Shown piece by piece: positions 29,810 to 38,700 of a stretch of DNA of 45,991 nucleotides. A program made the position numbers and the translations under genes. Each line of letters starts with the position of its first letter. The stretch's first letter is position 1. Source of the stretch: Planktomarina sp. (GTDB lineage Bacteria > Pseudomonadota > Alphaproteobacteria > Rhodobacterales > Rhodobacteraceae); contig JAFMEA010000015.1 in the NCBI GenBank assembly GCA_017856985.1, positions 1 to 45,991 on the forward strand, read 5' to 3'. Below the pieces are notes generated by a model. It was not told where the DNA came from, made no database searches, and saw nothing but the letters and a program-made list of their open reading frames with translations.

Positions 29810-30645
29810 TGAAAAAACTTGTTTTAACTGGTGCTGCAGGCCGTCTCGGATCCTACTTGCGAGAACCACTTACCAAGATGTGTGATGAACTAGTTTCTAC
29901 TGATTGGATTGAAGATATCGGTCCGCTTTACGAAGGAGAAACCTATATAAAGGCTGATCTTGGTACATTAGATCAAATGGAAAAGGTGCTAGATGGGGCA
30001 GATATGGTAGCCCACTTTGGAGCAATTGGTGATGAGGCTGCCTGGGATGCCATCCTACACTCAAACATTATAGGTGCTTATAATGTCTGGGAGGCCGCCG
30101 CACGTAGAGGCGTAAGACGTGTGATCTATGCAAGTTCAATTCATGCTGTTGGAATGTACCCAAAGACACAAAAAATAGATACCGAGGTTCCACATCGCCC
30201 TGACACATATTATGGTTTAGCGAAGTGTTTTGCAGAAGATTTAGGTAGCCTTTACTGGGAGAAAAAAAACATTGAAAGTGTGCATTTAAGAATTTTATCT
30301 GCCGCGCAGGTCAACAGTCCAAGATCGTTAGGAACTTGGTTATCTTATGATGATTTGATCCACCTAGTTCAATGCGCCATAAACGCACCAATTACTGGAT
30401 TTTCTATTATCTATGGGGTGTCAAACAATGACCAAGCTCCAGTTGACAACCATAAAGCAAGCTTCTTGGGCTACCGTCCTAAAGACAATGCTGAACAATT
30501 TGCTGAACTCGTACTTTCAACGTCAGATGCAGCAGACCCTAAGGATCTAGGACAAATGTGCCAGGGGGGACCTTTTGCTACGGTTGAAATTGGTTTTTCT
30601 GGAGTTGCCAGTATGAATATCGTGCAGGATAAAAAAGAAATTTAA
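29809..30645 (+). CDS. Uronate-dehydrogenase-like NAD-dependent SDR
   Basis: An extended-SDR protein of 278 residues. VLTGAAGRLGSYLREPL at about 4-20 is the NAD motif. HFGAIGDEAAWDAILHSNIIGAYNVWEAA, YASSIHAVGMYPK (catalytic Ser) and YYGLAKCFAEDLG (Tyr and Lys of YxxxK) follow, then LRILSAAQVNSPRSLGTWLS. SSxHAVGxYP and the YGLAKCFAEDL helix resemble uronate dehydrogenases, which oxidise glucuronate or galacturonate to lactones. No other uronate gene is present, so the substrate here may differ. Its ATG overlaps the stop of the amine oxidase by one base, tying the two together. Confidence 0.78.
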   Translation: MKKLVLTGAAGRLGSYLREPLTKMCDELVSTDWIEDIGPLYEGETYIKADLGTLDQMEKVLDGADMVAHFGAIGDEAAWDAILHSNIIGAYNVWEAAARRGVRRVIYASSIHAVGMYPKTQKIDTEVPHRPDTYYGLAKCFAEDLGSLYWEKKNIESVHLRILSAAQVNSPRSLGTWLSYDDLIHLVQCAINAPITGFSIIYGVSNNDQAPVDNHKASFLGYRPKDNAEQFAELVLSTSDAADPKDLGQMCQGGPFATVEIGFSGVASMNIVQDKKEI

Positions 30646-30707
30646 AATTACTCCTATCCAAAAAAATCAAATGTTTATGGATAAAAGTACGATAGAAAGT
30701 TGAAGTA

Positions 30708-31799
30708 ATGAATGCACTTTTTACACCACTAAAGATCAAAGATATTAATCTTAAAAATAGGATTGGGATGGCCCCAATGTGTCAATATTCGGCTGTTGAT
30801 GGTGTAATGAATGACTGGCATCGAAATCACTTGGGTGCACGGGCTATGGGTGGAGCGGCTTTAATAATTTGTGAAGCTACCGCAGTTTCACCTGATGGAC
30901 GAATAAGTCCAGGCTGTACTGGACTTTGGAATGAGGTGCAAATGCAGGCAGTCGCGCCAATTAATGCATTTATTGAGAGTTTGGGAGCTGTGCCTGCCAT
31001 TCAGATAGGACATGCGGGCCGTAAGGGTAGCGCCCATGTGCCGTGGAACGGTGGCGCCCATATACCCGATGATGATCCACTAGGCTGGCCCACAGTTGGA
31101 CCAAGCAGTGAACCTTTCGATGCTGATGGAACGCGGCTTTGGAAAGCTCCAAATGAAATGAGCATTACAGATATTGAAGCAATGAAAGCAAAATTCGTCG
31201 CAACAGCTAAACGTGCATTGGAAGCAGGATATAAAATCCTTGAACTGCATGCAGCACATGGATACCTGCAGCACTCGTTTCTTACTCCATTAGTTAATAC
31301 TCGCAGTGATGCCTATGGTGGCGATTTACGTAGCAGAGCTCGGTTTTTATTGGAAACTGCTGAAGCTGTTCGTGAGGTTTGGCCCGAAAATCTACCCTTA
31401 GCGACCCGTATTTCCATTCATGACTGGATTGAAGGTGGTAACGGTATCGAAGAAAATATACAAATTGCAAAATGGCTTAAAGATGTAGGCGTGGATATGA
31501 TTGACTGTTCTGGAGGCGGAGCAACACCAAAGGCGCGGGCGAGCATCGGCGAACGCACGTCCGATCAAGTTGGCTTAGCAGGAGAGCTTCGCGCTGCAAC
31601 CGGCATAACAACCATGGCAGTCGGCTATATCACTGAGGCAGTACAAGCCAACAATCTGATAAAAAGTGGCACTTGCGACATTACACTTTTGGGCCGACAA
31701 CTGCTGCGGGAACCTTACTGGCCTGTTCACGCAGCGCAAATCTTGGGTGAAGACCCAAAACCGCATATGCCAATACAATATCATGTTGTGGCAAGTTAA
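30708..31799 (+). CDS. Old yellow enzyme family NADH:flavin oxidoreductase (YqjM-like)
   Basis: An FMN TIM-barrel ene-reductase of 363 residues. LFTPLKIKDINLKNRIGMAPMCQYSA at the N-terminus puts C25 and Y27 where the YqjM class has its redox-tuning Cys and Tyr. IQIGHAGRKGSA and ILELHAAHGYLQHSFLTPLVNTRSDAYGGDLRSRARF are core FMN/substrate motifs, with IDCSGGGATP and the C-terminal LLGRQLLREPYWPVHAA. The family reduces activated C=C bonds, and some relatives demethylate cyclic amines. It starts 62 bases after the SDR gene on the same strand, consistent with the same transcript. Confidence 0.88.
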   Translation: MNALFTPLKIKDINLKNRIGMAPMCQYSAVDGVMNDWHRNHLGARAMGGAALIICEATAVSPDGRISPGCTGLWNEVQMQAVAPINAFIESLGAVPAIQIGHAGRKGSAHVPWNGGAHIPDDDPLGWPTVGPSSEPFDADGTRLWKAPNEMSITDIEAMKAKFVATAKRALEAGYKILELHAAHGYLQHSFLTPLVNTRSDAYGGDLRSRARFLLETAEAVREVWPENLPLATRISIHDWIEGGNGIEENIQIAKWLKDVGVDMIDCSGGGATPKARASIGERTSDQVGLAGELRAATGITTMAVGYITEAVQANNLIKSGTCDITLLGRQLLREPYWPVHAAQILGEDPKPHMPIQYHVVAS

Positions 31800-31844
31800 G
31801 TATGGCGGCTTGACACAGTCACTCCGATCTTCTCAAAATTAACC

Positions 31845-32762
31845 ATGTCACAAATAAACTGCTGCGCACCAGCCCGTGATGGCCAAGTTGACCCACCCTT
31901 TCTTGAGGAAGAGCGCGGGCATCATGAGGGAGTGCTGTGTGAAATACCTGGTGGCAATAGTTTAATGGGTACGGACACCCCAATCATCAAACTTGACGGT
32001 GAGGCGCCACTCCGTAAAACTAAGATTAAGCCATTTAAAATGGGTCAAACACCCGTAAAAAATAGTGAATTCGCAAAGTTTATTTCCCAAACAGGCTATG
32101 TCACCGAAGCCGAAGTTTTTGGATGGTCTTTCGTATTCTACTCACAAGTCCCCAAAGCCGTCCAAACTAATCAAGGATCTCAGGGTGCTCAGTGGTGGAG
32201 AAGGTTAGATAGTGCCACATGGGATTGGCCAACAGGCAGTGAAGGGCCCAAATGCGATCCTGAACATCCAGCCGTACACCTTTCCTGGAATGATGCGAAG
32301 GCATATTGTAAGTGGGCTGGCGGCAGATTGCCAACTGAAGCAGAATGGGAGCACGCCGCACGTGGGGGATTGGGAGATGTGACCTATCCATGGGGTAATA
32401 CTGACCCAGATGACAGCACTCACCTACCCTGTAATATTTGGCAAGGTCGATTTCCAGATTTCAACACAGCCAGAGATGGTTACGCATTTATAAGCCCAGC
32501 CCTATCTTTTGCACCCAACGGATACGGCCTTTATGGAATGTCTGGCAATATATGGGATTGGTCCGCAGATCCATTCCGAGTTAAGTCCCTATCGAAAGAA
32601 GCTAAAACGCAAGCCAATGCTATGCGGGGATACCGAGTTATTAAGGGTGGTAGTTATTTGTGTCATGCCTCCTACTGTTCCCGATACCGGATAGCAGCGC
32701 GTACTGGAAATTCACCAGATAGTTCGACCGGTCATACAGGTTTTCGAATTGTATTTACTTGA
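31845..32762 (+). CDS. Formylglycine-generating enzyme (SUMF1-type sulfatase-modifying oxidase)
   Basis: FGE oxidises the Cys of a CxPxR motif in sulfatases to formylglycine using copper and O2. The 305 residues contain the family landmarks: VLCEIPGGNSLMGTD, HPAVHLSWNDAKAYCKWAGGRLPTEAEWEHAARGG, YPWGNTDPDD, NGYGLYGMSGNIWDWSADPF and KGGSYLCHASYCSRYRIAARTGNSPDSSTGHTGFR. That last block matches human FGE closely and keeps both copper-binding Cys (C273 and C278), which EgtB-like and other FGE-sulfatase-domain proteins lack. So this should be a true FGE. No sulfatase gene is in the window. There is no clear ribosome-binding site, and no signal peptide, so it is cytoplasmic. Confidence 0.88.
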   Translation: MSQINCCAPARDGQVDPPFLEEERGHHEGVLCEIPGGNSLMGTDTPIIKLDGEAPLRKTKIKPFKMGQTPVKNSEFAKFISQTGYVTEAEVFGWSFVFYSQVPKAVQTNQGSQGAQWWRRLDSATWDWPTGSEGPKCDPEHPAVHLSWNDAKAYCKWAGGRLPTEAEWEHAARGGLGDVTYPWGNTDPDDSTHLPCNIWQGRFPDFNTARDGYAFISPALSFAPNGYGLYGMSGNIWDWSADPFRVKSLSKEAKTQANAMRGYRVIKGGSYLCHASYCSRYRIAARTGNSPDSSTGHTGFRIVFT

Positions 32763-32852
32763 CTTTAGGGCTCTAGAGAAAGCTGTCCATTCTTCAACTT
32801 ATATGTCGTTTCTGTACTTGCTCTTCAATTAACTTTGGGTTTTGGTTATCGA

Positions 32853-33899
32853 ATGGATATTATACACAATCGGCACCGTCATGAGGGAATAGATACTGCG
32901 ATATTGCGGGACATTCCTTTTCCTTCTACCAACTCAACTCAGGTAAAGGAATTACTATCCAGATGCCCAAGCTCAGCTGTAACTCCACTAGTAAACGCTG
33001 AACAAATGGCCCGTGAGCAGTTTGTTGGAAAGATTAGTATAAAAGATGAACGCCAGCGTATGGGTTTGGGAAGCTTTAAAGCGTTGGGCGCCGCCTATGT
33101 AATTGCATATAGGGCAATGATCGAGGGTGAGAACCAAGTTGGTAAAACCTACGTAACATCAAGCGCCGGCAACCATGGATTGAGCGTTGCTGCCGGCGCC
33201 AAGGCCTTTGGCGCAAATTCAGTTGTTTATATCTCAAACACAGTACCCGAAGCTTTTGTTATAAGGCTTATGGCCGAAGGTGCTAAAGTTGTCCGCGCCG
33301 GTCAAGTTTATGAAGAAAGCATGGAAGCGGCCAAGCAGGCTGCAGAGGATAACGGTTGGGTACTGCTGTCTGACACCTCTTGGCCAGAGTATTATAAGAC
33401 CAGTTATCGTCTCATGGAGGGTTACACGGCCCTAATGGATGAAGCGAGCGCACAAATAAGCACTCCCACCCATATATTTTTACAGGCAGGTGTTGGTGGC
33501 TTAGCTGGGGCAACGGCCGCGATGGTGCGAAAAATCTGGGGGCAGGATGTTATAATTATTGTCGTAGAACCTTCTAATGCGCCTGCATTGCATAGTTGCA
33601 TTCAGGCAGGAGACTTTGTTTTTGCGAAGGGATCTGGAAGTAGTATGGGTCGCCTTGATTGCCAAGAAGCTTCCCTAATTGCACTAAAAGGTCTAGCAAG
33701 AGATGCCAATTTCTTTGCCCTGATTAGTGAAGATGAAGGTGATGCTAGTGCAACTTATGCCGCGCTTCACAATATGGTTAGTACCTCCTCAGGTGCTAGT
33801 GGACTTGCGGGTCTCATATCATCGGCACAGCATCGCAAAACTTTGGGCTTAGATAAAAATTCACACGTAATGTTAATCATGTCTGAGGGTCCAGAATAG
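32853..33899 (+). CDS. PLP-dependent diaminopropionate ammonia-lyase-like enzyme
   Basis: A fold-type II PLP enzyme of 348 residues. ISIKDERQRMGLGSFKALGAAYVI places the Schiff-base Lys at K76. TYVTSSAGNHGLSVAAGAKAFGANSVVYI is the phosphate/aldimine loop and IFLQAGVGGLAGATAAMVR the glycine-rich PLP phosphate site. EDNGWVLLSDTSWPEYY and LQAGVGGLAGA are features of diaminopropionate ammonia-lyases (DpaL/YgeX) more than of threonine dehydratase. The protein is shorter than DpaL (about 400), so another beta-elimination substrate is quite possible. The ATG at 32853 has no strong ribosome-binding site; TTG at 32835 is the alternative. The stop overlaps the next gene's GTG. Confidence 0.75.
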   Translation: MDIIHNRHRHEGIDTAILRDIPFPSTNSTQVKELLSRCPSSAVTPLVNAEQMAREQFVGKISIKDERQRMGLGSFKALGAAYVIAYRAMIEGENQVGKTYVTSSAGNHGLSVAAGAKAFGANSVVYISNTVPEAFVIRLMAEGAKVVRAGQVYEESMEAAKQAAEDNGWVLLSDTSWPEYYKTSYRLMEGYTALMDEASAQISTPTHIFLQAGVGGLAGATAAMVRKIWGQDVIIIVVEPSNAPALHSCIQAGDFVFAKGSGSSMGRLDCQEASLIALKGLARDANFFALISEDEGDASATYAALHNMVSTSSGASGLAGLISSAQHRKTLGLDKNSHVMLIMSEGPE

Positions 33900-35044
33900 T
33901 GAAGCGGGGCTTTGATAAATCAGAGTTTCAGATGCGAGTAAGGCGAGCTCAGGTTGAGATGAATTACCACAACCTAGATGCAATTTTACTGACAACAGAG
34001 CCAGAAATTCGCTATTTTACAGGTTTTCTTACCCAATTTTTGGAAAGCCCCTGTCGCCCTTGGTTTTTAGTAGTTCCCGTCACCAGAGATCCTATTGCAG
34101 TCATTCCCTCAATAGGTGAGGTCTTAATGGCAAACACTTGGATTGATGATATACGTACGTGGCGGGCTCCAAACTTGACAGACGATGGCGTAAGCCTTTT
34201 GGCAGAGACTTTGCGTGGCATAGGTTCAAATATTGGGATGCCGAGTGGGATTCAATCGCAGCTGCGGATGCCACTGACAGACTTTGCCCGCCTCAATGCC
34301 AAGCTGGAATGCCCCATCGGCTCCGATGCTGGAATAATACAAAAATTACGTTTAATAAAATCTGATGCCGAGATTAGTAAAATTCAAACCGCCTGCGATA
34401 TAGCCGGTCGTGCTTTTGCCCGTGTACCAGAAATAGCCAAGTCCGGCACTCCCCTTGAACAAGTTTTTCGTAATTTTCAGAGGCTTTGTCTTGAAGAAGG
34501 AGCCGACCGAGTACCCTATTTAGCAGGTGCTGCGGCTCCGAATGGGTATCAAGATATTATTTCACCTGCTGACGCTCGTCCACTTAGCCCTGGCGACGTT
34601 TTAATGTTGGATACCGGTCTGGTTTTCGATGGCTACTTTTGTGATTATGATCGAAATTTTGCCGTTGGGTCTGTACCAGCCGAAGTGGATGCGGCTCATG
34701 CTAAATTAACCCAAGCAACTCAAGCGGCCTTTGACGTTGCCTGTCCTGGCAACACAGCGGCAGATTTATTTTACGCCATGGATAAAATAGTCTCTGGCGG
34801 CGCTGGTGGATTAGAAGCAGGCAGATATGGCCATGGGCTGGGCATGAATTTAACCGAATGGCCTAGCTTAATACCCACAGATCATACACCTTTAATATCA
34901 GGAATGGTGCTTACACTTGAACCAGGCATTGAGGTACTCCCTGGCACTATGCTTGTTGCAGAAGAAAATATTGTTATTCGTGAAGACGGCGCTGAATGGC
35001 TCAGTGCACCAGTAACAGGCAAAATACCGCGTCTTGCGCGATGA
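33899..35044 (+). CDS. M24-family metallohydrolase (Xaa-Pro dipeptidase-like)
   Basis: A pita-bread-fold dimetal hydrolase of 381 residues. All five metal ligands are visible: D238 in LMLDTGL, D249 in FCDYDRNF, H312 in YGHGLGM, E341 in LTLEPGI and E355 in VAEENIVI, so it should be active as a hydrolase. The N-terminal creatinase-like domain covers about 10-145. Family members cleave Xaa-Pro dipeptides, creatine or ectoine. The GTG start at 33899 overlaps the previous stop (TAGTG) and has GAGGG upstream. Its stop overlaps the next ATG (ATGA). Tight coupling on both sides says it acts with the PLP lyase and the racemase-like enzyme. Confidence 0.85.
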   Translation: MKRGFDKSEFQMRVRRAQVEMNYHNLDAILLTTEPEIRYFTGFLTQFLESPCRPWFLVVPVTRDPIAVIPSIGEVLMANTWIDDIRTWRAPNLTDDGVSLLAETLRGIGSNIGMPSGIQSQLRMPLTDFARLNAKLECPIGSDAGIIQKLRLIKSDAEISKIQTACDIAGRAFARVPEIAKSGTPLEQVFRNFQRLCLEEGADRVPYLAGAAAPNGYQDIISPADARPLSPGDVLMLDTGLVFDGYFCDYDRNFAVGSVPAEVDAAHAKLTQATQAAFDVACPGNTAADLFYAMDKIVSGGAGGLEAGRYGHGLGMNLTEWPSLIPTDHTPLISGMVLTLEPGIEVLPGTMLVAEENIVIREDGAEWLSAPVTGKIPRLAR

Positions 35045-35784
35045 GCATATTTCCCTACACACTAGTTGAAATAGAGCCAACCCGCATTGCGGTGATTGTT
35101 TTACAGTCAGATGAGACGATTGAGCGCGATATGATTGCATTGCGTGGAGATGCTGATTTATTTTTTACCCGTGTGCCAAGTAGCCAGGAAGTGAACAAAG
35201 CCACATTACAGTCTATGGCAGACCACATAACGGCATCTGCCAGCTTGCTTCCAGAGACAATAAATTTTGAGGCTGTAGGTTACGGCTGCACATCTGGGAC
35301 AGCGCAGATTGGCGTGGATGAAATTCATAGACTAGTGTCAGAAGGCACCAAGACCGCCCACGTCAGCGAGCCAGTTTCTGCACTGATTGCAGCCTGTAAA
35401 CAGCTCAGATTGAAACGCTTAGCATTCCTATCCCCATATATCGAAAGCGTTAGTGCAAACCTTCGCAAAGTTTTAGCCAAAAATGGTGTAGAAAGCCCCG
35501 AATTTGGAACATTTGCTGAAGCAGAGGAAGCAAAGGTTGTTCGCATATCAAGCCAATCAGTCATTGAGGCTGCTCAACAGCTGTGCAGATCAGGAAATGT
35601 TGACGGTATATTCCTAAGTTGTACTAATCTTCGGACGTTAGATCTAATAGAACCATTAGAGGCGAGTACTAACCTCCCAGTAATCTCGAGTAATTTAGCA
35701 TTAGCCTGGCACTTAGGAAAGCTGAGCGGAGTATCAGACGCCATGGTTGGCCCTGGACGGCTGTTTTCTTCTACTCATAATTAA
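35041..35784 (+). CDS. Asp/Glu racemase superfamily protein (maleate isomerase / EutA-like)
   Basis: A 247-residue protein of the Asp/Glu/hydantoin racemase superfamily. It has the two catalytic cysteines of this fold: C83 in VGYGCTSGTAQIG and C194 in IFLSCTNLRTLDLI, followed by PVISSNLALAWHL. Keeping both Cys fits an isomerase or racemase; arylmalonate decarboxylases keep only the second. The closest named relatives I recall are maleate cis-trans isomerases and EutA of hydroxyectoine breakdown. I start it at ATG 35041, which overlaps the M24 stop as ATGA. It is the last gene of the plus-strand run; putA ends three bases later on the other strand. Confidence 0.78.
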   Translation: MSIFPYTLVEIEPTRIAVIVLQSDETIERDMIALRGDADLFFTRVPSSQEVNKATLQSMADHITASASLLPETINFEAVGYGCTSGTAQIGVDEIHRLVSEGTKTAHVSEPVSALIAACKQLRLKRLAFLSPYIESVSANLRKVLAKNGVESPEFGTFAEAEEAKVVRISSQSVIEAAQQLCRSGNVDGIFLSCTNLRTLDLIEPLEASTNLPVISSNLALAWHLGKLSGVSDAMVGPGRLFSSTHN

Positions 35785-35787
35785 TTG

Positions 35788-38700
35788 TCAGCTTTTATTG
35801 GCTAAGAGAGTGGTATTGCCACCTGCAGCGGTGGTATCTATGCAAATAGATTGTTCACGCATAATCCACATTTCAAAACTTTCATCCATTAATAAAGGTA
35901 CTATAGGACCGGAACGCTCGCTTAATTCCATTCGTAATTTGGCTCCGTCAGGACCCGCATAAACTACAGCCTCTAAGTCTAAGATCGTACGCAAATCCGC
36001 AAAATTCAAAGTTGCTGCTACTGAATTACATCCTAGGACTTTGGCCCGCCGCGCTAAATCATTAGCCCCTGCCCCCATACACAAAACTCGTCCCCTTGGC
36101 TTCAAAGTATAGAGATTGGACTCGCCAGTTGGTCCGGGAAGATTGGTCGCATCCACTGATAGCCCCTGCGACGTTTCCCTGAATGCGGCCTCAAGCTCAA
36201 TAGAGTTCATTTTCTTTGGAAAAATACCATTAGTACCAAGTCTTGATTGGGACGCAAACCGATGCAAATAGCGCGGACCACCAGCTTTTGGCCCTGTCCC
36301 ACTCAATCCATGCCCACCAAAAGGTTGAGCTCCAACCACTGCTCCAATTTGGTTTCTGTTTATATAGAGATTTCCAACATCAACCTGCGATATAATTTTC
36401 TGAACTCGTGCATCAATTCTGCTGTGAAATCCAAAAGTTAGGCCGTATCCTGTAGCATTAATGGAACGAATAACTGCATCCATATCACCTGCTTTAAATA
36501 TTCCTAAATGCAATACTGGTCCAAAAATTTCATCCTCAAGGTCACCAATTCCATCGACACCAAGAACCGTTGGCGCCACATAGGTTCCAATCTGTGGTGC
36601 TGATGTTTGAAACAGTACCCGCCCTCGCGCTATATAATCTAAGATCTTGTTCTGAGCAGCTTTGTCAATTACCGGGCCTACGTCACAATCAATTGTGGAT
36701 GGATCCCCCACGACCAAGGATTCCATGGCGCCATACAGCATTTTTGTGAAGTTCGACGCAATATCTTCTTGTACATAAAGCATACGTAAGGCCGAACAAC
36801 GTTGGCCTGCAGATTGAAAAGCACTGGAAATCACGTCACTTACAGCCTGCTCTAGCAAAGCCGTACTATCGACAATCATTGCGTTTAATCCGCCAGTCTC
36901 AGCTATGAAGGGCACATGCGCAGGCAATTTTTTTGCTATTATTTGGTTAATAGTATTAGCCGTGACGGTAGACCCTGTGAAACATACACCTGAAATTTTT
37001 GGATCGCTGCATAGCGGTAGACCTACATCAGCTCCAATCCCTGTTACAATTTGGAGGCTGTTTTTGGGTACTCCAGCTTGATACATTAAATTAATGGCGA
37101 AATGCGCAATCATACTGGTACTTTCTGCAGGCTTTGCCAACACGCCATTGCCCACCGCCAGGGCCGCCGCAATTTGTCCAGTAAAGATTGCTAATGGGAA
37201 GTTCCAAGGGCTGATACATGTAAATATCCCCGAAGCCGTCAGGCTATCCTTTTCAGCCTGCGCGGCGTAGTACCTCAAAAAATCAACCGCCTCGCGTAAT
37301 TCACCAATACAATCTGGTAAAGTTTTACCAGCTTCACGCGTGAGTAGGGCAAACAACTCTTGCGCGTTTTTTTCATAAATATCTGCGACTTTACGTAGAG
37401 TTTCTGATCGTACTTTTGTAGGTTGCGCCCAAGGTCTAGCCTTTTCAACTTTTTGCTGCGCCTCAAGACGGGACAGAAAGCGTACCTTTCCAATCTCCTG
37501 CCCATTAGCGGGATTAATCACTGTTTCTACTGTTCCTTGGCTCCCAAAGTTCCACTCACCAACGAGAACGCGTCCGGCTTGTAAATAACTTAACACTCGA
37601 GGATCTGCTAAATCATAACCAGAAGAGTTTAGTCTATCTGGTGCAAATAATGCCTCAGGCAACGAAATGTTGGGGCCCACATGTCCCATTTTTTCAAATG
37701 GATCGCCCGCGACAAGATCCGAAGGTACATCACCGTCAAAGATTTGATTTACAAAGGATGAGTTCGCACCATTCTCTAAAAGCCTGCGCACCAGATAGGC
37801 GAGAAGGTCTTTATGGTGACCAACTGGCGCATAAATTCGGCACCGAGTACCGTACGATTTTACTACCTGGGCATGTAAAGCCTCACCCATGCCATGGAGC
37901 CTTTGAAATTCAAAGTCCCACATATTTTGCAACTTTGCCAAATGCAGCACAGCGGCAATCGTATGTGCATTATGGGTAGCAAATTGCGGATAGATGCGGT
38001 CACCCATTTCTAATAGTTTTGCAGCACAACAAATATAACTTATATCAGTATTTTGTTTAGCTCCAAAAACTGGAAAGCCAGGTAAGTTGTCCACCTGCGC
38101 CAATTTAATTTCTGTATCCCAATAAGCTCCTTTTACCAGTCGGACCATAATCCGGCGATCAAGTTTTTGGGCGAGCTGATATAGCCAGTCAATTACAAGA
38201 GAGGCACGTTTGCCATAGGCCTGAACCACCACGCCAAACCCATCCCAAGCTGACAACTCAGGCTCAGACAGCAAAGCCTCAATAACGTCGAGAGACAAGT
38301 CCAGACGCGCTGCCTCCTCAGCATCAATATTAAGACCAATTCCAGCAGATTTTGCTAAAAGTGCCAGTTCAAGTATTCGGGGCACCAAGTCTTCCATAAC
38401 CTGCTTACGATGTAACATGTCATATCTAGGGTGAAGGGCCGATAGTTTAACCGAGATACCAGGATTTTTTTGGATATCATCACTTATTGCAGCTTTAGCT
38501 ATCGCCGAAATCGCATCTACATACGCTTTATGGTAACACTGCGCATCCCCGTCACTCATTGCGGCTTCGCCCAGCATGTCATAGCTATAGTTGTAGCCTC
38601 TAGCTTCGTACTTTTTTGCCTTTACAATGGCTTTCTGAATGGATTGCCCCAGTACAAACTGTTGTCCCATCTCGCGCATTACCCGCGCCACAGCTTGGCG

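Noticed and set aside
31845-32762. FGE-like gene as ergothioneine sulfoxide synthase EgtB
   Set aside because: There is no DinB-like N-terminal domain, and both FGE copper cysteines are present in the human-like context.
33899-35044. M24 protein as the DMSP lyase DddP
   Set aside because: DddP is also M24, but it is longer (about 440 residues) and has a different N-terminal half and metal-site surroundings. A DMSP theme nearby is not enough.
32853-35784. Calling the trio a hydroxyectoine/ectoine degradation cluster (eutB-doeA-eutA)
   Set aside because: No DoeB deacetylase and no adjacent EutC. The M24 protein has an ordinary five-ligand metal site and lacks segments I associate with DoeA, and the lyase resembles DpaL. 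I kept family-level names only.
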